Source: CAZKUN01 sp964555935 (GTDB lineage: Bacteria > Armatimonadota > Zipacnadia > Zipacnadales > VGFC01). Taken from it: DNA of 64,000 bases. The stretch's first letter is position 1. Each line of letters opens with the position of its first letter. The notes beneath the pieces were generated by a model, which did no database searches, was not told the origin of the DNA, and saw only the letters and a list, made by a program, of their open reading frames with translations. The translations under genes and the position numbers were made by a program. The stretch lies in the NCBI GenBank assembly GCA_964555935.1, contig CAZKUN010000008.1, positions 1-64,000 of the forward strand. Reading direction: 5' to 3'. This document shows, piece by piece, positions 20,030 through 29,499 of this stretch.

Positions 20030-20177
20030 ATCAGTTCCCTTGCCGGGCATGCTTTGCGTATTGGCCGCGCCACGGTTGATTCCCTACCTCCTGACGTCGG
20101 CAGGCGTCGCCGCGTTCAGAAGCGAACCCTCCGTCAGCCCAAGCATCCTGCAACTCGACAATCAGGGGGGCCTCCAT

Positions 20178-21152
20178 ATGACACGGAGCATCGAGGCTTA
20201 CAGAGACGCGGCGAAGCGCGGCATTGAGTGGTTGGTGTCGCAGCAGAACCCGGATGGTTCTCTCATCACCGACGACGTTCAGGCGGATGTCTACCACAAG
20301 GCTCCGTACGCGATGGGCATCACGGGCCATGCTGCCGAGGCGGAGAGGCTCATGAGCTGGGTCAAGGCCAACGACCTCGGCCCGGACGGACGGCTGAAGC
20401 ACTTCGACGCGGGGCTCGCCCTTTACAAGACGAACTGGGCTTGCCAGAGCGCGCATCGACTGGCGCGGTTCGACATATCGGTGCCTGTCTTCGGCTACAT
20501 TCTGCGCTGTCAGGCGCCGTGCGGCGGGTTCTACCAGGTCGAGGAGGGCAACCCGTTCGTCGAAGCCGTCTGCACGTCATGGGCGGGGGTGACGGCCATC
20601 TACCACGGTCGCACCGATGTCGCGGAGCGCGCGGCGCTCTGCCTGATCTCGATGATCGAGCAGCAACCGGATGTCGACCGCTTCTACTACACGATGACCC
20701 CCGATGGATGGCTGGCAACCGAGGAATCGCCGATTGACGGCGCGGCCCCACATGTCGACGCCACCCAGACTCAGCAGGCCTACTACTGCCCGGGAATCGC
20801 GAGCCTATTCCTGGCGCGGCTGCACCTCGCGACCGGCAATCCCGTCTACCAGGTCGCCGCGATGCGGCTGTTTGAGATCAGCCTCGGATTCGCCGAGGAT
20901 CGTTACTCCTACCCAACCGCGGGCAAGTCAGCCGTCGGCGCGGCGACGCTGTATCGGCTGACGGGCGACGAGAGGGCCCGCGACGCGGCGCGCGAGTTTG
21001 GGGACTTCCTCGTCGAGGCCCAAGACGACGAGGGCTGGTGGGCCAATCCCTACGATCAGGGCATGATCACCAGGCTGGACCACACGGCTGAGTTCATCGT
21101 GTTCATCAGCGAGATCGCGGCGCTGCTCCACGGAGCGGAGGGTCAGGCATGA
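20178..21152 (+). CDS. Prenyltransferase/squalene-cyclase-like alpha-toroid protein
   Basis: 324 residues from ATG 20178, preceded by a G-rich ribosome site; an in-frame extension to 19965 is antisense to the divergent gene and was rejected. Helical hairpin repeats recur (AAKRGIEWLVSQQNPDGSL, GYILRCQAPCGGFYQ, DFLVEAQDDEGWW), matching QW-type repeats of the (alpha/alpha)6 terpenoid cyclase/prenyltransferase fold. No signal peptide and no DxDD motif, so it is unlikely to be an active squalene-hopene cyclase; sugar epimerase-like or lyase-like roles are possible. Its last four bases ATGA overlap the start of the alcohol dehydrogenase gene, which indicates coupled expression. Confidence 0.8.
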   Translation: MTRSIEAYRDAAKRGIEWLVSQQNPDGSLITDDVQADVYHKAPYAMGITGHAAEAERLMSWVKANDLGPDGRLKHFDAGLALYKTNWACQSAHRLARFDISVPVFGYILRCQAPCGGFYQVEEGNPFVEAVCTSWAGVTAIYHGRTDVAERAALCLISMIEQQPDVDRFYYTMTPDGWLATEESPIDGAAPHVDATQTQQAYYCPGIASLFLARLHLATGNPVYQVAAMRLFEISLGFAEDRYSYPTAGKSAVGAATLYRLTGDERARDAAREFGDFLVEAQDDEGWWANPYDQGMITRLDHTAEFIVFISEIAALLHGAEGQA

Positions 21153-22159
21153 AGGGCATCGTCTTCACAGGCAATAGCGAGTGCGTGGTGCGCGAATTCC
21201 CCACTCCGGAGCCGGGGCATGGCGAGGTGTTGCTCCGCATCATGGCGACGGGGATCTGCGGGTCGGATCTGTCTGAGTACCGCAGGGAATCGGCCATCGA
21301 CCAGATCCGCGGGCACGAGCCGGCGGGCGTCGTTGAGGCCGTCGGCGAGGGAGTGAAACGGGTCAAGCCCGGCGATCGCGTCAGCGTCCATCACCACCAG
21401 GGGTGCGGCGTCTGCGACAGCTGCGCGCGAGGCGAGACGGTCGCCTGCCCCGAGGACCGCGTCGTCGGCGTCTCGACGGGCGGCTCGTTTGCTGAATTCA
21501 CTGTCGTCGATGAGCGGAACTGCATCCCCCTTGCAGATTCCGCGAGCTTCATCGACGGCGCCTTCATGGCCTGTGTCGGCGGGACGGCGTGGGGCGCCTA
21601 CACGCGGCTGGAAGTGAAGCCATGCGACAGCGTGGTGGTGTTCGGACTGGGGCCGGTGGGGCTCAGTTGCGTCCTGGTCGGCAAGGCTCTCGGCTTGAGG
21701 GTGATCGGCGTCGATGTCGCCGCCGAGCGCGTGGCTTTCGCTCAGGACGCCTGCGGCAGCGACGCCGGCGTAGATGCAAGCGAGGCCGACTGCGTCGCCG
21801 CGGTCCATGAGTTCACGGGCCGAGGCGCTGACAACGTGATCGAGACATCAGGAGCAGCGTCCGCTCGCCGAAACATCATCCCCAGCCTCCGTCGTGGCGG
21901 CAAGGCGGCGATCGTCGGCGTCGGCAGCACTGAGGCGGTCATCAACCCCAGCGATATCCACGGCAAGGCTTGCACGATCATCGGCTCGGTGGTATTCCCG
22001 CTGGGGTGGATGTGGGATCTCTCGAGGTTCATCGGCTTGAGCGGCATGAGCTTCGAGCCTGCCGTGACTCATCGCCTGTCATTGGACCAGGCCGGGGAAG
22101 CGCTCAAGCTTGCGGACGATGCCAAATGCGGGAAAGTCGTCTTCCTGCCGCACGGGTAA
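21149..22159 (+). CDS. Zinc-dependent medium-chain alcohol dehydrogenase
   Basis: A 336-residue MDR-family oxidoreductase. The catalytic-zinc region shows GICGSDL and GHEPAG; a partial structural-zinc loop reads CDSCARGETVAC. The cofactor-binding Rossmann turn is VVFGLGPVGLSC followed by GVDVAAERVAFA, with Asp at the end of strand 2 favouring NAD(H). It probably oxidises a sugar or polyol C-OH in the cytosol. It is translationally coupled (4-bp overlap) to the toroid protein upstream, which suggests a two-step pathway. It ends 3 bp before inverted-repeat element B. Confidence 0.93.
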   Translation: MKGIVFTGNSECVVREFPTPEPGHGEVLLRIMATGICGSDLSEYRRESAIDQIRGHEPAGVVEAVGEGVKRVKPGDRVSVHHHQGCGVCDSCARGETVACPEDRVVGVSTGGSFAEFTVVDERNCIPLADSASFIDGAFMACVGGTAWGAYTRLEVKPCDSVVVFGLGPVGLSCVLVGKALGLRVIGVDVAAERVAFAQDACGSDAGVDASEADCVAAVHEFTGRGADNVIETSGAASARRNIIPSLRRGGKAAIVGVGSTEAVINPSDIHGKACTIIGSVVFPLGWMWDLSRFIGLSGMSFEPAVTHRLSLDQAGEALKLADDAKCGKVVFLPHG

Positions 22160-22162
22160 GAT

Positions 22163-22257
22163 CCGAGAAATAGGGACAGCAACCCATTTTCACTTTTCAG
22201 ACTGCGCCAGTGGAACTTTCAGTGAAAATGGGTTGCTGTCCCTATTTTTCTACTCGG
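22163..22257. repeat. Inverted-repeat element B between convergent genes
   Basis: Perfect 27-nt arms at 22168-22194 and 22221-22247 with a 26-nt loop; an outer CCGAG/CTCGG pair (22163-22167, 22253-22257) extends the stem beyond a small internal loop. It carries TAGGGACAG (22171-22179) and CTGTCCCTA (22236-22244), the same core in the same position as element A. It fills the 101-bp gap between the convergent alcohol dehydrogenase and stress protein genes and could terminate both transcripts. Confidence 0.9.
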
Positions 22258-22260
22258 ACA

Positions 22261-23076
22261 TCAATACCAGATCAGCACGGGCACTTTCGCGTTCCACACT
22301 ACCTCACGCGCCAGCTCCGGCCATAGCAACTCGCCCCAGAAGCCTCGACGCGTTCCGCCGACCACGATGAGGTCGGCCTCTTCCTGCTCAGCGACCCGCA
22401 GGACTTCCTCGGCCGGACCGCCCGTGAGGGCGCAGTCGTCGCAGGCGAACGAGGCCTCATCGAACGGAATGTCGTGAGCCTTCAGGTATCCCGCTCCCGC
22501 GCCGGTCAGGACATTTCGCCCCAGCGGCGAGATGGCGTTCAGCAGGCTGATCGAAACGCCCTTGGCCGATAGCGGCCCGGCGAGATACATGGCGTGCCCC
22601 GACTCGGGGTGTTCGGTGAAGACGAACAGCGCCTTCTTGACCGGACGGACCGTCTTCGGGACGATGATCAGCGGCTTGTTCGCCCGCTGCTTCAGGTCAC
22701 TCACTTCGGAGCCAATCGCGCTCCCGCCCGTGGGCTCGGCGCGGAAGGACTTCCCAACGACGCCGAAATCCGCCTTGGCGATCTCGCGGACGCACTCATC
22801 GACAGGCGGGCCGCCTAGCCAGACGCTGTCATGGGGCGTCTCGGGGCCCTTGTCGAGCTGGCTGAACTCCTCGTCGGCGGATTCCCCGCGCCGCTCCAGC
22901 AGCCCCTCCTCATCATCTTCGGCGATCACGGCCTCAGTGTTCGTGGCCGTGTGGAGTCGCTGGCCAAGCGTCGCCAACCGCACGCGGCCGTCGACCAGAT
23001 CGGCGAATTGCTCCGAGAACTCCAGGACGGCTTCGCGGTACGGCGAGTCTGTGACCACCGACAGGATGACATGCAT
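22261..23076 (-). CDS. Tandem universal stress protein (UspA-like)
   Basis: 271 residues from ATG 23076, which has GGAGGAGG upstream; the longer reading frame to 23136 runs into the divergent promoter region. Two UspA-like alpha/beta domains are present: residues 1-135 (HVILSVVTDSPYREAVL ... ADFGVVGKSF ... NKPLIIVPKT) and 143-271 (KKALFVFTEHPESGHAM ... ADLIVVGGTRRGFWGELLWPELAREVVWNAKVPVLIWY). The C-terminal domain keeps the ATP-type G-x2-G-like loop only loosely (GGTRRGFWG). Cytosolic. It is divergent from the heparinase-like gene and convergent with the dehydrogenase. Confidence 0.85.
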   Translation of the reverse strand: MHVILSVVTDSPYREAVLEFSEQFADLVDGRVRLATLGQRLHTATNTEAVIAEDDEEGLLERRGESADEEFSQLDKGPETPHDSVWLGGPPVDECVREIAKADFGVVGKSFRAEPTGGSAIGSEVSDLKQRANKPLIIVPKTVRPVKKALFVFTEHPESGHAMYLAGPLSAKGVSISLLNAISPLGRNVLTGAGAGYLKAHDIPFDEASFACDDCALTGGPAEEVLRVAEQEEADLIVVGGTRRGFWGELLWPELAREVVWNAKVPVLIWY

Positions 23077-23163
23077 AACTTGCCTCCTCCTAATGCACTC
23101 CAGGGCTACGGCTCGGCCACGGCGAATGACTCGCAACCTGCATGCCGCTCCGGAGCTAACGCA

Positions 23164-26100
23164 ATGTGCTGGATACTACTTCTGCTCGCCGCATCTTCGG
23201 CGCACGCCCAACCACTTCACCTATTCGACTTCGAAGCCGATGATGCCTCGCTGGGCTGGTCTTACAAGAGCAACACCACGATTGAGCCTGCTATCCCCCA
23301 GCCCCACGATGGCCGGCGGGCCCTGCGATTCAGCATCGATCCGGTCGAGTTTTCATACGGGTGGATCCACCGCGATCTGCCCGATGTGGACCTCTCCGAA
23401 CTCGCGGGCATCCACGGGTTCTTCCGCGGGCCGGCGGGTGTGCAAGGGACGCTCCTGTTCCACCTGTGCTTGCCCACTCCGGGCGAAGACATGAGCTACT
23501 TCCAGGGGGACTTGGGTGACCTCGCCGACAGCCGCGGCGAGTGGGTGGAGTTCTACGTGGGCTTGGGCGACCTGCGACACGAGCGCGGGCCTTTGCGGAG
23601 CGTTCGCGAGCGTCCGCTGGGTCCGCCCGACCTCATGCAGTTCATGGCGAGTCTCGGCACTCGCGACGTGACCGCCGTTGACATCGACACCATCCGCTTC
23701 GTCCGCGCTGACGAGGCTGAGCCGATCGCCAAGCGCGCCCGCGAGGCCGCGCGGCGCCGTCAACTCCGTCCAGGCCACGAGAGCACAGGGGCTCCACACC
23801 CTAGATTGCTCCTGACGCCAGATCGCCTCGCCTACTACCAGGCCAAAGCCACGGCTGGAGGCGAGGTGCAGGCCGGTTACGACCGTCTCCTGGCGCTGGC
23901 CGACGCGCTACTGACTAGCTACGATGCCGACGATCCGCTGGGAGAGGTCTACGAGTTCGTCGAGACGACCGATCTCGAAGGCACTCCGTGGCGCGCGGCC
24001 TTTGAGGGCCATCTCGTCGTCTGTTCGTATCCACTTGAGACGCTGGCGGCGGCGTATGTGCTGACCGGCGACGAGCGTTACGGAGCCCACGCCACGACCG
24101 CCCTCGTCAACGCCGCCGGCAGGCTCACGACCGACGAGCCCTTCCTCAGCCAGGGGTTCTACTACACGCGCACCCAGTACGTCCGCGCGCTGGCCTTCGC
24201 CTACGACTGGCTCCATGATCGTCTCTCGCCGGAGCAGCGCAAGACCGTCCAGACCACGCTCATGGGCTTCGTGCTCGACATCCACGAACGCAGCCAGAGC
24301 GACGGATGGGGCCGCCGGCCGCTCCACCGCGTCTGGAATTGGGACCCAGGCCTGATGGCGGCGTGCGGTCTCGGGATGCTCGCGCTGGAGGGCGAGACGC
24401 GTCTCGCCGAGCAAGCGATCATCTTCGACTGTCGCCGCCACCTGCGCGACTACCTCACGCTCGGCATCGACGCGGATGGTTGCTGCCACGAGGGCCCGAG
24501 TTACATCGGCTACGGCATCGGCGCCGGTCCCGAGTTCGCCGAGGCGCTGCGCCAACAGGGCCGGGGCGATCTCTTCACCGAGACCAACTACCACCTCATC
24601 CCGCCATGGCTGGTGGCCGAGACGCTGCCGGATGGGAAGCGCTGGAACAACCTCTCCGACTGCGGCCACGGGCAGACGCCCTCCTCGGTCTACATGTATG
24701 CCTGCGCGCGTTTCGCGGAGTTGGCGAAGGCGGATTCGATCCGCGATGGCGAGCGGCTCGTCTTCCCTAACATGCAGGCTCCGCTCGGGTTCCTGCAGCA
24801 GTTCGTCGAGGCGCCCGGGGAGCGCAAGTTGAGCTACGGTGCTCTGGCGGGGCTGATGGAGTGGGAGTGGCGGACCGGGCCCGGCCGCGTCGATCCATCC
24901 GAATACGACGCCCGCAAGGCGCTGGCGCACGTGCTACTCTACGACCCCATTGACGCCGCCATCAGTCCCGAGGAAGTGCTGCCCAACTCGATGCACTTCC
25001 GCGGGCGCGGGCTCGTGGTCTCGCGCACGGGCTTTGGGCCGGAAGACGTGCATCTCGCCATCGAGGCCGGGCCTCACGCCGCCGGTCACGATCAGTGCGA
25101 CAAGGGCACCTTCACCTTCCGCGCCTACGGCGGCGATCTCGTCATCGACAGCGGCTACGGCAACGATGGCGAGTTGCTCAAGAGCGCCAGCAGCCACGCT
25201 CACAACGTCGTGCTGATAGACGGCCAGGGCATGCCCATGCGCTACCACAATCAGAGCGGCGGCAAGATCACCGGCTATGCGAGCGACGAACTCGCCGACT
25301 GGATCCGCGTCGACGCGCGCGAGGCCTGGGGCGTCCGCTACGATGCCGACTGGAAACCCTCGCCGACCGACCCCGTGCTGCGCGCCGAGCGCCAGTTCAT
25401 CTTCGTGCGGCCCTCCGGGAACGTGCCGCCGTATCTCGTGGTCTACGACAACATCCAGAAGGACGCTCAACCGCGAGACTACACGTGGCAGTGGCACATC
25501 CCCGCGTCGATGCGCTTCGCTCTCGGTGACGAATGCTGGACGACCGAGCCCCGGCCACGCGAGGTCGCCGCGCTCATGAGCGATCCCGAGGTGCCTGGCG
25601 CATCAGCGACCTTCGCCTTCGACGTGCCCGAAGCGGGGCGCTACCATCTCTACGGTCTCGTCCGCGCGGGCGGGCCCGCGGTGGCGAAGTCCGATAGCTT
25701 CTTCGTGACAGTGGACGATGGCGACAAGATGACATGGGACATCAGGAGCGGGCCGAGTCTCGCGTGGGACCCCGTCCTCGCCCGTGGCGAGACAGGGCCG
25801 CGCGCTTTCGATCTGGCGGCTGGCCCCCACGCGATAACGCTCGAGCATCGCGAGCCGCAAGCCGAGTGGTGTCGATGGCTCCTGCTGCCCGAGGGCGCGG
25901 ACGCGCCGCTCGATCCCGAGGGTGCGCCCGACGAAGCGATTGCCGTCGAAGTCGAGGACGCCCAGATGGGCAATCCCGCTTTCGCCATCCTTGAGCCCGG
26001 CCAGATCGACGGACCGAAGGCCACGCTCGATGTCTTCTTGGCAAGTCCCGAGGGCGGCGAGACCGAGACGATGTGGTTCGAGACCTCCCGCGAGGGCGCG

Positions 26101-26325
26101 CATCCAAAGCTGCAATATACGGTTCGCGCCGAGGCGCCCCACTTCGTCGCCGTGTTGGTGCCTCGAACGACGGGCGTCCCAAGGCCCAAGGTCCGCAGTC
26201 TGGCCGAGGGCCACGGCGTCGAGGTGGTGTGGGGCGACGCGCGGGACACCATCGAGTTCGACGCTGGGGCGAAGTTCGCCAGAGATGCGGGGAACGCGAG
26301 CAGCAATCTTAAGTTCGGCATGTAA
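23164..26325 (+). CDS. Heparinase II/III-like secreted polysaccharide lyase
   Basis: 1053 residues from ATG 23164, where a signal peptide (MCWILLLLAASSAHA) begins; GGAG upstream. Residues 20-180 form an N-terminal carbohydrate-binding sandwich (LFDFEADDASLGW, DIDTIRFVRADE). From RLLLTPDRLAYYQ an (alpha/alpha) toroid follows, including CCHEGPSYIGYG and the catalytic-type Tyr/His segments. The heparinase II/III beta-sandwich is recognised by HDQCDKGTFTFRAYGG, LVIDSGYG and SSHAHNVVLIDGQ. Further sandwich modules end the protein. These enzymes cleave uronic-acid polymers by beta-elimination in the periplasm or outside the cell. It is followed after 30 bp by the PHP protein gene. Confidence 0.85.
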   Translation: MCWILLLLAASSAHAQPLHLFDFEADDASLGWSYKSNTTIEPAIPQPHDGRRALRFSIDPVEFSYGWIHRDLPDVDLSELAGIHGFFRGPAGVQGTLLFHLCLPTPGEDMSYFQGDLGDLADSRGEWVEFYVGLGDLRHERGPLRSVRERPLGPPDLMQFMASLGTRDVTAVDIDTIRFVRADEAEPIAKRAREAARRRQLRPGHESTGAPHPRLLLTPDRLAYYQAKATAGGEVQAGYDRLLALADALLTSYDADDPLGEVYEFVETTDLEGTPWRAAFEGHLVVCSYPLETLAAAYVLTGDERYGAHATTALVNAAGRLTTDEPFLSQGFYYTRTQYVRALAFAYDWLHDRLSPEQRKTVQTTLMGFVLDIHERSQSDGWGRRPLHRVWNWDPGLMAACGLGMLALEGETRLAEQAIIFDCRRHLRDYLTLGIDADGCCHEGPSYIGYGIGAGPEFAEALRQQGRGDLFTETNYHLIPPWLVAETLPDGKRWNNLSDCGHGQTPSSVYMYACARFAELAKADSIRDGERLVFPNMQAPLGFLQQFVEAPGERKLSYGALAGLMEWEWRTGPGRVDPSEYDARKALAHVLLYDPIDAAISPEEVLPNSMHFRGRGLVVSRTGFGPEDVHLAIEAGPHAAGHDQCDKGTFTFRAYGGDLVIDSGYGNDGELLKSASSHAHNVVLIDGQGMPMRYHNQSGGKITGYASDELADWIRVDAREAWGVRYDADWKPSPTDPVLRAERQFIFVRPSGNVPPYLVVYDNIQKDAQPRDYTWQWHIPASMRFALGDECWTTEPRPREVAALMSDPEVPGASATFAFDVPEAGRYHLYGLVRAGGPAVAKSDSFFVTVDDGDKMTWDIRSGPSLAWDPVLARGETGPRAFDLAAGPHAITLEHREPQAEWCRWLLLPEGADAPLDPEGAPDEAIAVEVEDAQMGNPAFAILEPGQIDGPKATLDVFLASPEGGETETMWFETSREGAHPKLQYTVRAEAPHFVAVLVPRTTGVPRPKVRSLAEGHGVEVVWGDARDTIEFDAGAKFARDAGNASSNLKFGM

Positions 26326-26355
26326 CGAGGACACCGAGGCCGGGAGGCGCGAGGC

Positions 26356-29300
26356 ATGAGAATCAGCAGTGCCTGGATGGTGATCGCGATCGGCGTGTTG
26401 TGTGTCCCGGCGAGAGCCGAGACAGTGCGGGTCACGTTCGGCCACGCCGACAACATTGGGCGGGAGTATGCGGGCAGCGTCAGCGTCGTCGGCGGCGACA
26501 TCGTGGATGTCGAGGGATGGCTGCTCGAGCCAGGCGAGACCGCGAGTGAAGCCGGCTTCCGGCTCCGGTCGCCCGCCCCCGACCCCGCGGCCCATCGCAC
26601 CAGCAAGCCCGGCGCGAGGAACGCGACTTTCTTCTGGGCCAAGGACCTCTCCGGCAAGTACCAGGGATACGGCGTCCCGCGCCGCATCGACTTCCCCGTG
26701 GCCGAGCAAGACGACTTTCAGACCGTCCGCCTAACCCCCGATTGGGGCGAGGACGAGCAGGTCATCAAGCTCCGCTTCGACCCGCCGCAGTACGCCGAGT
26801 GGGAGATCGATTCGCTGCGCGTCATCGGCCCCGACGGGGATCCCGTCCAGACGTATGAGTTCGAGACGGACAGTGAAGGATGGACCGCGTCGCCGCACGT
26901 GACCGAGTTCGAGGCCCGCGACGGCGCTCTCGTCGGCATCAGTTCGGGCGAGCATCCCACGCTCCAGATCATCGACACCTTCCCAGTCACGGCCGAGACG
27001 CGTGTCGAACTGCGAATCCGCTGGACCGGCCTCAACGAAGTCCCCGTCAATGGCCCGGCGCTGCATCGAGGCTTCCTGATGCGCGTCGCGGGAGATCAAT
27101 GGCGAGCTGAGGTGAAGACGGACCGGGGCGACTTCGCCTTCAGCGCCGCGGACCTCAACGCGGCGCAGCCGTTGGAGCGGCTCGACGGCGCGGCCCGCGT
27201 TGAGATCATCCCCGACGCCCAGCGACTGGGCGACGACGTCTCCGAGGACGACTACCCCGGCCTGGCAGTCACGTCCGATGGCACCGCATGGTGCGCGTGG
27301 GTGGCGCACGTCGCTGACGAGGGCGACCGGGTGATGGCGGCGAGTTCAACCGCCAATGGCTGGAGCGATCCCTTCACCTTGACAGTTTGCGGTGACATCC
27401 ACCGCGCTCGCGTCGCCGTCGATGGAGACGGTCGCGTCTGGGTCGTCTGGAGCGAGCAGTCAAGCGGACGCTGGAACCTGCGGGGCAGGGCGCTGGACGG
27501 ATCGGAGTGGGGCGAGCCCCAGTGGCTGTCTCGGGGCCGTGGTCCCGACATCATGCACGAGGCGACGAGTGGCCCGGATGGCAGCGTCTGGCTGACGTGG
27601 CAGTCCGGCGGCGGCGGCAACTTCGACATCTACGTGAGGCGTTTGATGGGCCGGCGCTGGGGCAAGACAATCCGCGTCACCAGTCATCCCGCGAGCGACT
27701 GGGAGCCCAGCATCGCGGTCGACTCCCAAGGCATCGCGCACATCGTATGGGACAGCTACCGCGCGGGCAATTATGATGTCTACCACGCGACGTGCGATGG
27801 ACGAGCGGCGACCGAGCCTGAGATCATCGCCGGATCGCCCCGCTTCGAGGCGCACGCGACTGTCGCATGTGACGGGCAAGACCGCGTCTGGATCGCATGG
27901 GACGAGGGTGATGAGGGGTGGGGCAAGGACTGGGGCATGACGATGGAAGACCCTCCCGGCGCGCCGATGCACGCGTGGCGGAAGATCGGCGTCGCCGCGC
28001 TCACCGACGAGGGCCTGCGGCATGGCGAGGGGCTGGATAGCAGCACGTTCACGGAGCATCCGCTGCTGAGCGTGGATGCCTCCGGCCGCGTCTGGATGAT
28101 GTATCGCACGTTGGTGGCGAAGGAGGAAGCGGCGAAGCCCGCCCTCGTTTTGGTCGGCGCGGCATGGGGCGTGAACGCGGCCATGCTCGGCGACGACGGG
28201 TGGCGGACGATCAAGTACTTCCCTCACAGCGAGGGCCGTGATGATGAATCGATCATGGCCGTCGCCCCCGGACCTGAGCAGATGTGGTTCGCGTGGTCAA
28301 CCGATCAGCGCCCTCGCGGGACGTCGGCCTACAGGAACACCGACATATACTCTGGACCATTGCCTCTCCCGAACGCGGCGAGCCCGTGGTCAGAGGCATC
28401 CGGCGAGGCGCTGCCCGTGCCCACCCGCGCGGCGCAATCCCGCGATCCGGAGGCCGCCGATGGCCCGCTTCTCCTCTGGGGCGACCTCCACCGCCACACG
28501 GAGATCTCCGCCGACGGACACAAGGATGGCACGCTCTTCGAGGCCTATCGCTACTGCATCGACGCGGCGGAGATGGACTTCCTCGGCGTGTCGGACCACA
28601 ACGCGGGCTCGGGCGAGTACACCTGGTACCGGACGCAGCAGTCGTGCGACCTCTTCGCCGTTCCCGGAGCCTTCTCGCCCATCTACGGCTACGAGCGCAG
28701 CCTGCCATACCCCTTCGGCCATCGCAACGTGTTCCAAGCCACGCGAGGCGTGAGGGTCGTGCCCGGCTTCAAGGACGACAGCGGCAAGCTCGCGAAGAGC
28801 GACACGCGTCAGCTCTACCAGGCAATCAGACTCGATGGCAGCATCAGCATTCCTCACACCACCGCCACCGACCAGGGCACTGACTGGGCGGACGCCGATC
28901 CCGAAGTCGAGCCCATAATGGAGCTGTTCCAGGGCCTGCGCAACGAGAGTTACGAGTACCTCGGCGCGCCCGGCGCGATCGACCCCGAGGGCCGCCCCGC
29001 CAAGAGCTGGGGCTTCCAGCGGGCCGGATTCGCATGGGAGGCGTGGGCCAAGGGCATCAAGATCGGCGTCATCGGGGCAAGCGACCACATCTCGACCCAC
29101 ATCAGCTATGCGGGCGTCTACGCCAAATCGCGCTCTCGGGCTGACATTCTCGATGCCATTCGGCAGCGCCATACGTTCGCGGCGACCGATACGATCGTGC
29201 TGAATCTGAAGGCCACGACAACCCGCGCCCGCGGCAAGTGGATGATGGGCGACGAGTTCAAGGGCAAGGGCGCGCCCGAGTTGAATGTGAGCATCGCCGG

Positions 29301-29499
29301 CACCGACGAGATCGCGCAGGTCGACATCATCCGCGACAATGGATTCGTGTATAACGCCAGTCCCGACGGCGCCGACGCGGACCTGGAGTTCACCGATCTC
29401 GACGCGGCGCCGGGCGAGCACTGCTACTACGTGCGGGTCATCCAGGACGATGGCCAGAAGGCATGGTCAAGTCCAGTCTGGATCACGGTGGAGAAATGA
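26356..29499 (+). CDS. Secreted propeller plus PHP-domain (DUF3604-like) protein
   Basis: A 1047-residue exported protein (signal MRISSAWMVIAIGVLCVPARA; GGGAGG upstream). An N-terminal sandwich is followed at about 290-560 by repeating blades DGRVWVVWS, DGSVWLTWQ, QGIAHIVWD and DRVWIAWDEG. At about residue 709 begins a PHP-type metal-dependent domain: WGDLHRHTEISADG, MDFLGVSDHN, SIPHTTATDQ and GASDHIS, all candidate metal ligands of the DUF3604/PHP group. A short C-terminal sandwich ends in WSSPVWITVEK. PHP proteins are phosphoesterases or hydrolases; the exported DUF3604 members have no settled substrate. The stop overlaps the next gene by 4 bp (ATGA). A shorter paralogue lies at 41486. Confidence 0.8.
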   Translation: MRISSAWMVIAIGVLCVPARAETVRVTFGHADNIGREYAGSVSVVGGDIVDVEGWLLEPGETASEAGFRLRSPAPDPAAHRTSKPGARNATFFWAKDLSGKYQGYGVPRRIDFPVAEQDDFQTVRLTPDWGEDEQVIKLRFDPPQYAEWEIDSLRVIGPDGDPVQTYEFETDSEGWTASPHVTEFEARDGALVGISSGEHPTLQIIDTFPVTAETRVELRIRWTGLNEVPVNGPALHRGFLMRVAGDQWRAEVKTDRGDFAFSAADLNAAQPLERLDGAARVEIIPDAQRLGDDVSEDDYPGLAVTSDGTAWCAWVAHVADEGDRVMAASSTANGWSDPFTLTVCGDIHRARVAVDGDGRVWVVWSEQSSGRWNLRGRALDGSEWGEPQWLSRGRGPDIMHEATSGPDGSVWLTWQSGGGGNFDIYVRRLMGRRWGKTIRVTSHPASDWEPSIAVDSQGIAHIVWDSYRAGNYDVYHATCDGRAATEPEIIAGSPRFEAHATVACDGQDRVWIAWDEGDEGWGKDWGMTMEDPPGAPMHAWRKIGVAALTDEGLRHGEGLDSSTFTEHPLLSVDASGRVWMMYRTLVAKEEAAKPALVLVGAAWGVNAAMLGDDGWRTIKYFPHSEGRDDESIMAVAPGPEQMWFAWSTDQRPRGTSAYRNTDIYSGPLPLPNAASPWSEASGEALPVPTRAAQSRDPEAADGPLLLWGDLHRHTEISADGHKDGTLFEAYRYCIDAAEMDFLGVSDHNAGSGEYTWYRTQQSCDLFAVPGAFSPIYGYERSLPYPFGHRNVFQATRGVRVVPGFKDDSGKLAKSDTRQLYQAIRLDGSISIPHTTATDQGTDWADADPEVEPIMELFQGLRNESYEYLGAPGAIDPEGRPAKSWGFQRAGFAWEAWAKGIKIGVIGASDHISTHISYAGVYAKSRSRADILDAIRQRHTFAATDTIVLNLKATTTRARGKWMMGDEFKGKGAPELNVSIAGTDEIAQVDIIRDNGFVYNASPDGADADLEFTDLDAAPGEHCYYVRVIQDDGQKAWSSPVWITVEK

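Noticed and set aside
20031..20456. 141-residue minus-strand frame near the divergent promoter
   Set aside because: Antisense to the toroid gene and carries no recognisable motif.
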